64,000 nucleotides of DNA from NCBI GenBank assembly GCA_035760965.1, contig DASTRY010000032.1, forward strand, positions 62,001 to 126,000, given 5' to 3'. Origin of the DNA: JADGHX01 sp035760965. Its GTDB lineage: Bacteria; Pseudomonadota; Gammaproteobacteria; Steroidobacterales; Steroidobacteraceae. Below are positions 17,331 through 25,667 of the stretch, piece by piece; the stretch's first letter is position 1, and each line of letters begins with the position of its first letter. The notes below the pieces were generated by a model. The model did not search any database, was not told where the DNA came from, and saw only the letters and a list, made by a program, of their open reading frames with translations. Position numbers and translations under genes: made by a program.

Positions 17331-17416
17331 GAGATGAAGATTTCTGGCAGCCGGGCTCGCGGATTCTTTTGCGCGTGACGTACTGCACGTTCGCGGAGCA
17401 CGCTACACTGCGGTCA

Positions 17417-19543
17417 ATGCCTGTTTTCATTGGATTTTTGCGGCGGCGGCCGTGCCGGTCCGGATGGCTCGGCATCGGCTTGCCGATCTGTGCCGCCGCA
17501 CTCCTCGGCGCGGCGCCGAATGCGTTCGCCGTGAGCCGCATCGTGCTCGAGATCGGCGAAATCAGGCTGCCCGGAACGCAAGGCGGCGGCATCACGGCGA
17601 CGCTCGACCTCGGTACTCGCGGCGCGCCGCAGGCGCATGTCCGCGCCGTGCAGATGGATTTGCCCGCACCCATCGGCACGCTCAAGTCGATCGAGCTCAC
17701 GTGCGGAACCGTGGTGGTGCGGGAGCCGCGCTTCGCCTGTCGCGACGCGCGGCTCGCCGCGCAAGGGGGACCGACCAAGACGATCGCGATGCAGGCGGCG
17801 CTCGAATACAACTCCGCGCACGGCATCACGTCCGTCGAAGGGTCCGGCTTCGCCGTGGCCGGCGGCACGCTCCAGTTCGCGTCGCGAATCGATGCCGGAG
17901 GATGGTCGATCGAAGGCACGGGCAGCTCGCTCGATCTGCAACAGATCCGCGCTCTCGCGACCCCCTGGTTCAAGGTGCCCGCGGATTTCACGTTCTCCGG
18001 ACACATCGATCTCGAAGGCGGCGCGGTGAGCCGCAACGAGAATCTCGCGCTGAACGCCGAGGTGCGCACTGCCGATCTCGACTTCACCAACGAGGAAGGC
18101 ACCCTCGTCGCGCAGAAGGTGGCTACCGGCCTGCGCGTCGCCGCGGAACGCGCGCCGGGCGGCTACGACATCGAGGCCCGCCTCGACGGCACGAGCGGCC
18201 AGGCGCTCGCCGGACCCGTCCTGCTCGACCTCGGCGCCAATCAGCTGCGGCTCGATACTCGCGGCCGCTGGGCCGGCAACGCGCTCCGCGTCGATGACAT
18301 CGCGCTCGTGCAGAACAACCTGAGTGAAGTGCATGGGCGGGCGAACATCGAGCTCGGCAAGACGCCGCGCGTCACGCAGGCACATCTCGATCTGACGAAC
18401 GTGCTGTTTCCGGCCGCATACACGAGCTTCATGCAGATCGCGCTCGCGGCCACCGACTTCGGGCAGCTGACGACGACGGGCATTGCGCACGGCAATCTCG
18501 ATATCGCCGACAACGCCGTGACGCGCGCGCAGCTGCAGCTCAGCCACGTCGGCCTCGTGGACACGCAGGGCAAGTTCACGATGTCCGACGTGAATGCCGG
18601 GCTCAACTGGGTGGCGGACGAACAGGGCAGCGTCGAGCCCTCCTATCTGCAGTGGGAGCGGGCGAGCGCATACGGCCTCAGCGGCGAGGGCGCGCGGCTC
18701 GACTTCATCACGCGCGCCTTCGGATTCGAGCTCGTGAAGCCGACGCGCGTGCCGCTGTTCGACGGCGCAATCGTCGTCAACAAGCTCGCCACCAAACGCC
18801 TCGGCGCGACGGACGCCGAGCTGCTGTTCGATGCGAAGATCGAGCCGATCAGCATGCCGCTCCTGTGCCGCGCGTTCGGCTGGCCGGAGATGTCCGGCCA
18901 GCTCTCCGGCTCGATTCCGGGGCTCACGTACAAGAACCGGGTGCTGAGCGTCGACGGCGACGTCGTCGCGAGCGTCTTCGACGGCACCATCGTCGGCCGC
19001 AACTTTCGTCTCCAGGACCCGCTCGGACCCTGGCCGCGATTGTTCGCCGACGTGACCGCGCGCCGCCTCGATCTGTCGCTCGTCACGCGCACGTTCGCCA
19101 TCGGCAGCATCACCGGGCGCCTCGACGCCGATATCGAGCACCTCGAGCTCTTCAACTGGTCGCCGGTCGCGTTCGATGCGCGGCTCTATTCGACGCCGGG
19201 CGACCGTTCGAAGAAGCTCATCAGCCAGAAGGCGGTGACGAGCATTTCGAACGTCGGCGGAGGCGGCGGCCGCGTGACCGCGGCGTTGCAGTCGGGCCTG
19301 CTGCGCTTCTTCGATCAGTTCCGGTACGAGCAGATCGGCATCACCTGCAAGCTCGAGAACGAGGTGTGCCTCATGGGCGGCATCGAGCCCGCGGGCACGG
19401 GCTACTACCTCGTGAAGGGCCGGGGTCTGCCGCGCATCGACATCATCGGCAATCAGGGCCGCGTCGCGTGGCCGCAGCTCGTCCGACAGCTCGCGAACAG
19501 CATTCGCGCCGACGTGGTGGTGACGGGCTCGCGGCCGCGCTGA
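17417..19543 (+). CDS. ydbH: YdbH-like AsmA-superfamily envelope protein
   Basis: The 708-aa product starts at ATG 17417 with an N-terminal signal anchor (about residues 18-40). A long run of beta-rich repeats follows. The C-terminal block, GYYLVKGRGLPRIDIIGNQG, then a basic/hydrophobic helix, is typical of the YdbH domain. In E. coli YdbH is one of the AsmA-like bridges thought to carry phospholipids to the outer membrane, working with YnbE and YdbL. The next gene encodes a YdbL-domain lipoprotein, which supports the assignment. At 708 aa it is shorter than the roughly 880 aa of E. coli YdbH. Confidence 0.8.
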   Translation: MPVFIGFLRRRPCRSGWLGIGLPICAAALLGAAPNAFAVSRIVLEIGEIRLPGTQGGGITATLDLGTRGAPQAHVRAVQMDLPAPIGTLKSIELTCGTVVVREPRFACRDARLAAQGGPTKTIAMQAALEYNSAHGITSVEGSGFAVAGGTLQFASRIDAGGWSIEGTGSSLDLQQIRALATPWFKVPADFTFSGHIDLEGGAVSRNENLALNAEVRTADLDFTNEEGTLVAQKVATGLRVAAERAPGGYDIEARLDGTSGQALAGPVLLDLGANQLRLDTRGRWAGNALRVDDIALVQNNLSEVHGRANIELGKTPRVTQAHLDLTNVLFPAAYTSFMQIALAATDFGQLTTTGIAHGNLDIADNAVTRAQLQLSHVGLVDTQGKFTMSDVNAGLNWVADEQGSVEPSYLQWERASAYGLSGEGARLDFITRAFGFELVKPTRVPLFDGAIVVNKLATKRLGATDAELLFDAKIEPISMPLLCRAFGWPEMSGQLSGSIPGLTYKNRVLSVDGDVVASVFDGTIVGRNFRLQDPLGPWPRLFADVTARRLDLSLVTRTFAIGSITGRLDADIEHLELFNWSPVAFDARLYSTPGDRSKKLISQKAVTSISNVGGGGGRVTAALQSGLLRFFDQFRYEQIGITCKLENEVCLMGGIEPAGTGYYLVKGRGLPRIDIIGNQGRVAWPQLVRQLANSIRADVVVTGSRPR

Positions 19544-19669
19544 GCGGGCCGGTGCGCTCCTTTTGTTAAACTGCGGGCCCGCTCCCTCGCGTTGTGTGAG
19601 CGAGTTCAGGTTTGTTTCAGGCGCCGTGGCGAGAATTCCGCGGCGCGTTGCTACTCCAGGAGACATACG

Positions 19670-20320
19670 ATGCGTCGGGTTCTGCCGTTGAATCTCTTGC
19701 TCGCAGTGCTGCTGCTCGCGGCCTGCGTAACGGTCAACGTCTACTTCCCCGCGGCCGCCGCCGAGAAGGCAGCGGATCAGATCATCGACACGGTCACGGG
19801 CACCTCCGGCTCCGCGCAGCCGCAGGGATCGAATCAGACGCAAAAGCCGCAGAGCTCGACGCACGCACCCGCGGCGCCGTCGCTCGCGCAGAGCGCGAGC
19901 CGCATCCTGCTCGCCGCCGCGGGCAACATGCTCGAGATGCTCGTGCCGACCGCGAACGCGCAGGGCGAGGCGAACCTCGACGTGAACACGCCGGAGATTC
20001 GCGCGGTCACGAGCTCGCTGCAGGGACGCTTCTCACAGTTGAAGCCGTACCTCGATTCGGGTGCGGTGGGCTTCACGTCGGACGGACACGTCGACGTGCG
20101 AGACGCGAACGCCATCCCGCTGGCCGAGCGCGCGAAGGTGAAGGGCCTCGTCGCGGACTGGAATCGAGACGCCGACACGCTCTACGCGGAGATCGCGAAG
20201 GCGAACGGGCATCCGGAGTGGAAGAGTGACATCCAGACGACCTTCGCGCGGCGCTGGATCGATCGCGCGCCGGCCGGCACCTACTATCAGGGCGCGGGCG
20301 GCGTCTGGAAGCAGAAGTGA
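19670..20320 (+). CDS. YdbL-type (DUF1318) lipoprotein with YnbE-like N-terminal segment
   Basis: This 216-aa protein starts at ATG 19670 behind caggag. It has a lipobox (LLLAAC, Cys20) followed directly by VTVNVYFPAAAAEKAADQII. A low-complexity Gln/Ser/Ala linker and a second hydrophobic stretch come next. The C-terminal 100 residues match DUF1318/YdbL, ending RAPAGTYYQGAGGVWKQ. In E. coli YnbE is a small outer-membrane lipoprotein that extends YdbH, and YdbL is a separate periplasmic protein. Here one polypeptide seems to combine both. The gene follows the YdbH-like gene with a 126-bp gap that has no room for a separate ynbE. Confidence 0.8.
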   Translation: MRRVLPLNLLLAVLLLAACVTVNVYFPAAAAEKAADQIIDTVTGTSGSAQPQGSNQTQKPQSSTHAPAAPSLAQSASRILLAAAGNMLEMLVPTANAQGEANLDVNTPEIRAVTSSLQGRFSQLKPYLDSGAVGFTSDGHVDVRDANAIPLAERAKVKGLVADWNRDADTLYAEIAKANGHPEWKSDIQTTFARRWIDRAPAGTYYQGAGGVWKQK

Positions 20321-20321
20321 T

Positions 20322-21236
20322 TCAGGGGTCGAGCGACGGCGCGAGGATCTGCTCCATCCAGCTCATGAAGGCTTTCAGCCGCGGCGACAGATTCCGGCGG
20401 TGCGCATAGAGCAGCCAGACGGGCATCGGCTCGCACGGGTATTCGGGTAAGACTTCGACGAGCCGGCCCTGCTCGATGTGGTGCGCGACACCCTTGGCCG
20501 GCACCTGGATCAGCCCGAGGCCTGCGAGACAGGCCGCCTCGTAGGCATCGATGCTGTTCACCGTGATGGCGCCGCGCATGCTCAGAGTCCGATACGCGGT
20601 GCCATCGAAGTATTCGAAGCCGGTCGAGCGCCCGCCGAGCACGGGCACGTAGTGCACGAGCTGGTGCCCGGCGAGGTCCGCGAGCGTGCGCGGCACGCCG
20701 TAGCGCGCGAGATAGGCCGGGCTCGCACAGTTGATCATGCGAAATCGTCCGAGCGGTCGCGCCACCACGCTCGGATCCTCCACTGCACCGACGCGCAGCA
20801 CACAGTCGAATCCTTCGCGGACGAGATCCACCTTGCGATCGCTGCTGCTGAGCTCGAATTCGAGCAAGGGATGCTCGCGCAGGAACTCCGGGAGGCGCGG
20901 GATCACGAAGTCCCGCGCGGTGCGGCTCGGCATGTCGACGCGCAAGCGGCCGCGTAACGCCTGCGGGCTCTGCTGGAACATGTTCTGCAGCTCGTCGACA
21001 TCGGCGAGCAGATCCTTGCAGCGCTCGTAGAACGCGCGCCCGTCCTGCGTGAGCTGCACGCGGCGCGTCGTGCGATGCAGAAGTCGCGCGCCGACCAGCT
21101 TTTCCAGTCGCTGCACGGCTCCGGAGATGCTCGCTTTGGGTAGCCCGAGCGCCTCGGCGGCACGCGTGAAGCTCGACAGCTCGGCCACGCGGACGAAGAT
21201 CGCCATGGCGTCGAGGCGGTTTATTGTTCGTTTCAT
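20322..21236 (-). CDS. LysR-family regulator divergent from an SDR gene
   Basis: This 304-aa LysR regulator has its winged helix at residues 1-60 (FTRAAEALGLPKASISGAVQRLE) and a substrate-binding domain of the CrgA/PA0477-like branch that often controls a neighbouring oxidoreductase. It is divergent from an SDR gene across 88 bp. That gap contains TTGAC and GTCAA half-sites about 27 bp apart, a possible regulator target. The inferred role is control of the SDR gene and of itself. It ends 2 bp from the YdbL-type gene, so the two converge tightly. Confidence 0.88.
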   Translation of the reverse strand: MKRTINRLDAMAIFVRVAELSSFTRAAEALGLPKASISGAVQRLEKLVGARLLHRTTRRVQLTQDGRAFYERCKDLLADVDELQNMFQQSPQALRGRLRVDMPSRTARDFVIPRLPEFLREHPLLEFELSSSDRKVDLVREGFDCVLRVGAVEDPSVVARPLGRFRMINCASPAYLARYGVPRTLADLAGHQLVHYVPVLGGRSTGFEYFDGTAYRTLSMRGAITVNSIDAYEAACLAGLGLIQVPAKGVAHHIEQGRLVEVLPEYPCEPMPVWLLYAHRRNLSPRLKAFMSWMEQILAPSLDP

Positions 21237-21324
21237 GCGAACAGATCGATCATTTGACGGCGGTTTATCCAGGCTCCGGCGGTCAATAGTCTAACGCCAC
21301 CCCCCTTCTGACCTGGAGGCTCAC

Positions 21325-22080
21325 ATGACTCGAATCGCTCTTATCACCGGCGGCAGCCGCGGGCTCGGTCGCGATGCAGCCCTCAAGCTGGCCGCGCGCG
21401 GCACGGACGTCATCATCACCTATCGGAGCAAGCGCGCCGAGGCGGATGAAGTCGTCGCGCACGTCACGAAGCTCGGGCGTCGTGCGGTCGCACTGCCGCT
21501 CGACGTCGGCGTGTCGTCGAGCTTCCCCGCGTTCGCGCAGACGCTGCGCTCGGTGCTCGCCGAGCACTGGCAGCGCGATCAGTTCGACTTCCTCGTCAAC
21601 AACGCCGGCTTCGGCCATCACGCGCCCATCGCGGAGACCACGGAAGAGAAGTTCGATGAGCTGATGCGGGTGCACCTCAAAGGCCCGTTCTTCCTCACGC
21701 AGACCTTGCTGCCGCTGATCGCGGACGGCGGGCGCATCCTCAACATCTCGAGCGGTCTCACGCGGTTCAGCTTTCCGGGCGCCGCGGCGTACGCGATGAT
21801 GAAGGGCGGCGTCGAAGTGCTGACGCGCTATCTGGCGAAGGAGCTCGGGCCGCGGGGCATCACGGCGAACACGCTCGCGCCCGGCGCGATCGCCACCGAC
21901 TTCAACGGCGGCGTCGTGCGCGACACCCCCGAGCTGAACAAGCAGATCGCCTCGATCACGGCGCTGGGCCGCACCGGCTTGCCCGAAGACATCGGCGATG
22001 CGATCAGCGTGCTGCTCTCACCCGAGAGTCACTGGATCAACGGGCAGCGGATCGAAGCCTCGGGCGGCATGATGCTGTGA
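21325..22080 (+). CDS. Short-chain dehydrogenase/reductase
   Basis: This 251-aa SDR has the N-terminal TGGSRGLG cofactor loop, the NNAG motif around residue 91, and the catalytic Ser with the YAMMKG form of YxxxK at about residues 153-158. The sequence ends in an ASGGMML motif typical of classical SDRs. The fold is firm, but substrate and NAD/NADP preference cannot be read from sequence alone. It is the likely target of the divergent LysR gene. A possible promoter (tttatc, 17 bp, tagtct) lies in the shared gap. Confidence 0.88.
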   Translation: MTRIALITGGSRGLGRDAALKLAARGTDVIITYRSKRAEADEVVAHVTKLGRRAVALPLDVGVSSSFPAFAQTLRSVLAEHWQRDQFDFLVNNAGFGHHAPIAETTEEKFDELMRVHLKGPFFLTQTLLPLIADGGRILNISSGLTRFSFPGAAAYAMMKGGVEVLTRYLAKELGPRGITANTLAPGAIATDFNGGVVRDTPELNKQIASITALGRTGLPEDIGDAISVLLSPESHWINGQRIEASGGMML

Positions 22081-22084
22081 GCCG

Positions 22085-22903
22085 TCATTCGCGGATGCCG
22101 GTGCCGCGGTTCAGCAGGTGAAGCGCGAACGCGAACATCGTCAGCGCCGCGATGATCATGATCGAGAACGCGAGCCCGACCGCTACGTCCGCGTGACCGA
22201 AGAAGCCGTAGCGAAACGCGTTCACCATGTAGAGGATCGGGTTCGCGTACGAGACATGCTGCGCCCACTGCGGCAGCACCGTCACGGAGTAGAACACGCC
22301 GCCGAAATAGGTCAGCGGCGTGAGCACGAACGCCGGCACCCAGTTCACCTGATCGAAGTTCTTCGCGAACACCGCATTGATGAAGCCGCCGAGCGCGAAG
22401 CAGATCGAGGTGAGCAGCACCGCGCCGAAGATCATCGCGAGGTGGTGGACCGGCAGGTGCGTGAACAGCACGGACACCACCGTGACGACGGCACCGACCA
22501 TGAGGCCGCGGCACACGCCGCCGGTCACATAGCCGGCGACGATCACCCAGTTCGGCAAGGGCGAGACGAGCAGCTCCTCGATGTGCTTGCCGAATTTCGC
22601 CCCGAAGAACGAGGAGACGACGTTCGCGTACGAATTGGTGATCACCGACATCATGATGAGGCCGGGCGCGATGTACTGCATGTACGGCACGCCGCCCATC
22701 TGACCGACCCGGCTGCCGATGAGGCTGCCGAAGATCACGAAGTACAGCGTCGCCGTGACGGCCGAAGGCACGAGCGTCTGCCCCCAGATGCGAATGATGC
22801 GGCCGTACTCGCGAATGACGATGGTCTTGTAGCCGACCCATCGCACGTGCCCCATGTCGAGGCTCGGCGCCGGTGTGGCGCGCTCGGCAGCGGTCGCGTT
22901 CAC
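22085..22903 (-). CDS. yadH: ABC-2 type exporter permease (YadH-like)
   Basis: The 272-aa protein has six predicted membrane helices and the ABC-2 permease signature in the last third (LTYFGGVFYSVTVLPQW, then PILYMVNAFRYGF). It is the membrane half of a YadGH-type exporter whose substrate is not settled. The start overlaps the ATPase stop by atga, giving coupled translation. It converges with the SDR gene over 4 bp. Confidence 0.85.
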   Translation of the reverse strand: MNATAAERATPAPSLDMGHVRWVGYKTIVIREYGRIIRIWGQTLVPSAVTATLYFVIFGSLIGSRVGQMGGVPYMQYIAPGLIMMSVITNSYANVVSSFFGAKFGKHIEELLVSPLPNWVIVAGYVTGGVCRGLMVGAVVTVVSVLFTHLPVHHLAMIFGAVLLTSICFALGGFINAVFAKNFDQVNWVPAFVLTPLTYFGGVFYSVTVLPQWAQHVSYANPILYMVNAFRYGFFGHADVAVGLAFSIMIIAALTMFAFALHLLNRGTGIRE

Positions 22904-23904
22904 GAGCGACCCCCCTGCGCGTGCGCCGCCGCGACCGTTCCGACCGGCACTCCCGCGCGCGGCTCGGCCGGGCGCGGCGCGGCGCCGTTGCCGCCACCCT
23001 TCTCGACGAGCCGCATGAAGATCTCTTCGAGCCGGTTGACCTTGTTGCGCATGCTCAGCACCTCGATGCCGAGCGCGGACAGGCGCAAGAAGATGTCATT
23101 GAGGTTCTGCTCCTTCGTCACGTCGACCTCGAGCGTGTGCGGATCGAGCAGCTGGCTCGTGTACCCTTCGAGCTTCGGCGCGGCGCTCAGCGGGTTGCGC
23201 AACGTCAGGACGAACGTCTCGATATGCAGCTTCAGCAGCAGGCTGCTCATGCGATCCCGTTCGGCGATGCGGCCGCCGTCGATGATCGCGATGTTCCGGC
23301 ACAGCGTCTCGGCCTCTTCGAGATAGTGGGTCGTCAGAATGATGGTGGTGCCGCGCTCGTTGATGCCGCGGAGGAAATCCCACATCGAGCGGCGGATCTC
23401 GATGTCGACGCCGGCGGTCGGCTCGTCGAGGATCAGCAGCCGCGGCTCGTTCATCAGGGCGCGCGCGATCATCAGGCGCCGCTTCATGCCGCCCGAGAGC
23501 GCACGCGACATGGTGTTGCGCTTGTCCCAGAGCTGCAGCTGCTTCAGGTAATTCTCGGCGCGCTCGCGCGCGAGCCGACGCTCGATGCCGTAGAACCCCG
23601 CCTGGTTGACGAGGATCGTGAGCGGCGACTCGAACATGTTGAAGTTGATCTCCTGCGGGACCACGCCGACGCAGGCCTTCGCCAATTCGAGCTCACGGTC
23701 GATATCGTGGCCGAAGATCGAGAGCGTTCCCGAGGTCTTGTTCACGAGCGAGGTGGCGATGCCGATGAGCGTCGTCTTGCCGGCGCCGTTCGGGCCGAGC
23801 AACGCAAAGAAATCACCTTGTTCGACGTCGAGGTCGATGCCCTTCAAGGCCTGGACCCCGTTGCGGTACGTCTTGGTGAGACCGCGTACGGAAAGTGCAT
23901 TCAT
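22900..23904 (-). CDS. yadG: ABC transporter ATPase (YadG-like)
   Basis: The 334-aa protein starts at ATG 23904, with Walker A GPNGAGKTT, signature LSGGM, Walker B LLILDEPT and an H-loop histidine in TTHYLEEAE. A C-terminal extension of about 30 residues is Gly/Ala/Pro-rich, unlike compact YadG proteins. Together with the permease it should form an exporter at the inner membrane. The frame is open upstream to 24066, but that extension does not look family-like. Confidence 0.88.
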   Translation of the reverse strand: MNALSVRGLTKTYRNGVQALKGIDLDVEQGDFFALLGPNGAGKTTLIGIATSLVNKTSGTLSIFGHDIDRELELAKACVGVVPQEINFNMFESPLTILVNQAGFYGIERRLARERAENYLKQLQLWDKRNTMSRALSGGMKRRLMIARALMNEPRLLILDEPTAGVDIEIRRSMWDFLRGINERGTTIILTTHYLEEAETLCRNIAIIDGGRIAERDRMSSLLLKLHIETFVLTLRNPLSAAPKLEGYTSQLLDPHTLEVDVTKEQNLNDIFLRLSALGIEVLSMRNKVNRLEEIFMRLVEKGGGNGAAPRPAEPRAGVPVGTVAAAHAQGGRS

Positions 23905-24104
23905 AGGAGTGACGAAAGCGTAACACGCGGGTTTGGGCGGCAGCCGGCCAGTACCCCCAAAGGAAGAGATGAAAGGGCCCGGCGCGTGCGGCACGCCCTC
24001 CATTCGGCTCACGCTGAAGTTGCTTCGCGTGCCCGCATCAGAGCGAGCTCGCGGAAAGCCGCGCAAGCGGCAGCGGCACGTGCCGGACGCGCAAGCGAAC
24101 GTGC

Positions 24105-25322
24105 TCAGCTTGCAGTCTGCAGCAGCTGGTCGGGCTCTGTCGGTAGGGAGGCGTGAACGTCGAAGAATGCCCAGGCGTCGCGCCCGTACTCCTTGGCGGC
24201 GTAGAGGGCGCGGTCCGCCATCTGGACCGCAAGATCGTGCGAATACCCGTCGTCACCGGGCTGCAACGTCGCGGCGCCCACGCTCGCCGTGACATACGGG
24301 CGCGTCGCCGACCCGAGGTGCGGAATGCGCAGCTCGCGTACGGAATCCAGGATGGCGCGCGCAACGCTCTCGGCATGCGCCCGATCGGCGCCGAACAGCA
24401 CCGCGATGAGCTCCTCGCCGCCGTAGCGCGCCACCAGATCGAGTGGCCGCCGGAGCGCGGCACGACGCACCGCGCACGCGACGGCGCGCAAGCACTGATC
24501 GCCCGCCTGATGTCCGTAGCGATCATTGAACGCCTTGAAGTGGTCGATATCGATGAGCACGACGGACACCGACGTGCGATCGCGCGCGGCCTGCTGATAG
24601 AGCCTGCGCACCTGATCTTCCAGCGCCGCGCGATTGAGCAGACCCGTCAGCCCGTCGTGCATGGCGACGTGCGCGAGCCGCCGGCGGTCGAGAAACGCCA
24701 TGCGATTGGCGCGTTCGAGCGCATAACACCCGGCGGCGCCGATGAGGTTCGCGCAGAAGAGCGTCCAGAGCTGATAGGTCGCGACATGCGGCGCGACTGC
24801 GCCGGCGAGCGCGACGATGGCGTACGCCGCCATCAGGATCGCATTCGTTCGCAGCGCCGCCGCGAGCGTCAGCGTCAGCATGAAGTAGAAGAAGAACGCG
24901 GCCAGCACGAGGCGCGCCGAGATGAGCGGCAGCTGCTCCGGGGAGGCCTGGGTCGCCATGAGCACCGTGCCGAGCCCGAAGAGCGGCGCGGCGATCTGGA
25001 TGCTGACCTGATACCAGCGATCGAAAAATTTCTCGCTGGTGAGCACGAGCATCGCGAGCACCATCGGCAGGTGCAGGGCGAAGCGCACGAGGTCGGAATG
25101 CGCGATGCGCGGGCCGGGCAAAACCCAGTGATCGATCACGGCGAATCCGAGCACGGTGGACAGCGCCACCAGCAGGCTCATGCGCGCCCAGCGCCGATCC
25201 GTGTCCCGTCGCGAAAATCGATATTCGGCTTCGAGCTCTTTCGGGAAGCGTAAGCGCAGCAATCCACTCTGCGGGACGTGCGCCTCCGGCGGCACGCCGT
25301 TCTCGACGACGTGCTCAGGCAT
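24105..25322 (-). CDS. Membrane diguanylate cyclase (GGDEF)
   Basis: This 405-aa protein has about six N-terminal membrane helices (residues about 48-200) and a cytoplasmic GGDEF domain. The active-site motif is YGGEEL, a permitted variant of GGDEF, and the metal-binding DIDHFKAFND segment is intact. It should make cyclic-di-GMP from two GTP. No allosteric RxxD inhibitory site is evident five residues before the motif. The N-terminal sensor region is not a recognised MASE type by eye. The gene stands alone. Confidence 0.88.
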   Translation of the reverse strand: MPEHVVENGVPPEAHVPQSGLLRLRFPKELEAEYRFSRRDTDRRWARMSLLVALSTVLGFAVIDHWVLPGPRIAHSDLVRFALHLPMVLAMLVLTSEKFFDRWYQVSIQIAAPLFGLGTVLMATQASPEQLPLISARLVLAAFFFYFMLTLTLAAALRTNAILMAAYAIVALAGAVAPHVATYQLWTLFCANLIGAAGCYALERANRMAFLDRRRLAHVAMHDGLTGLLNRAALEDQVRRLYQQAARDRTSVSVVLIDIDHFKAFNDRYGHQAGDQCLRAVACAVRRAALRRPLDLVARYGGEELIAVLFGADRAHAESVARAILDSVRELRIPHLGSATRPYVTASVGAATLQPGDDGYSHDLAVQMADRALYAAKEYGRDAWAFFDVHASLPTEPDQLLQTAS

Positions 25323-25349
25323 GGACGAGATGCCCCTCTCGCAAGCGCC

Positions 25350-25532
25350 TCAGCCGTTCCTGGGGGCGTTGTTCGCGCGGCTCGGGTCCTGCAGTGCTTT
25401 GATGCGAGTACGCCAGACCTCGTACGCGTCCCACCCAGAGGCGGCTTTCTCCGCGACCACCGGCACGAACTCTTCGTTCGCCGCCTTCGCCGGACGCGGG
25501 AAGGTGATCAATGCGTCGACTCGAGTTTTCAT
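25350..25532 (-). CDS. Small hypothetical protein, 60 aa
   Basis: The 60-aa product is soluble and has a protein-like composition, with the segment FPRPAKAANEEFVPVVAEKA and a Trp-containing WDAYEVWRTRIKALQD. It lies between the diguanylate cyclase gene and gshA on the same strand and is preceded by an A/T-rich stretch that could hold a promoter. I do not recognise the family. The coding call rests on composition and position only. Confidence 0.5.
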   Translation of the reverse strand: MKTRVDALITFPRPAKAANEEFVPVVAEKAASGWDAYEVWRTRIKALQDPSRANNAPRNG

Positions 25533-25647
25533 GTTCGGAAGCCTTGCGGGTCGTTAGTTGTTGTTTGCGCCGGGTCCGTATCCAGCGAGCGCGGAATTCT
25601 AAACGTAGGTGTATCGAAAGCGAGTGAAAATTATGTTCTGGAAATAT

Positions 25648-25667
25648 GTCACATGAGAATCTGTGAC
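25648..25667. repeat. Inverted repeat right after the gshA stop
   Basis: Arms gtcaca and tgtgac are separated by 8 bp in an A/T-rich stretch, immediately downstream of the gshA stop codon. On the minus strand it could form a weak terminator hairpin. It resembles the CRP half-site tgtga, but the two halves are in the wrong order for a CRP site. Confidence 0.4.

Noticed and set aside
25648..25667. CRP-binding site reading of gtcaca-8-tgtgac
   Set aside because: The half-sites are in the order TCACA then TGTGA, the reverse of the CRP consensus, so I list it only as an inverted repeat.
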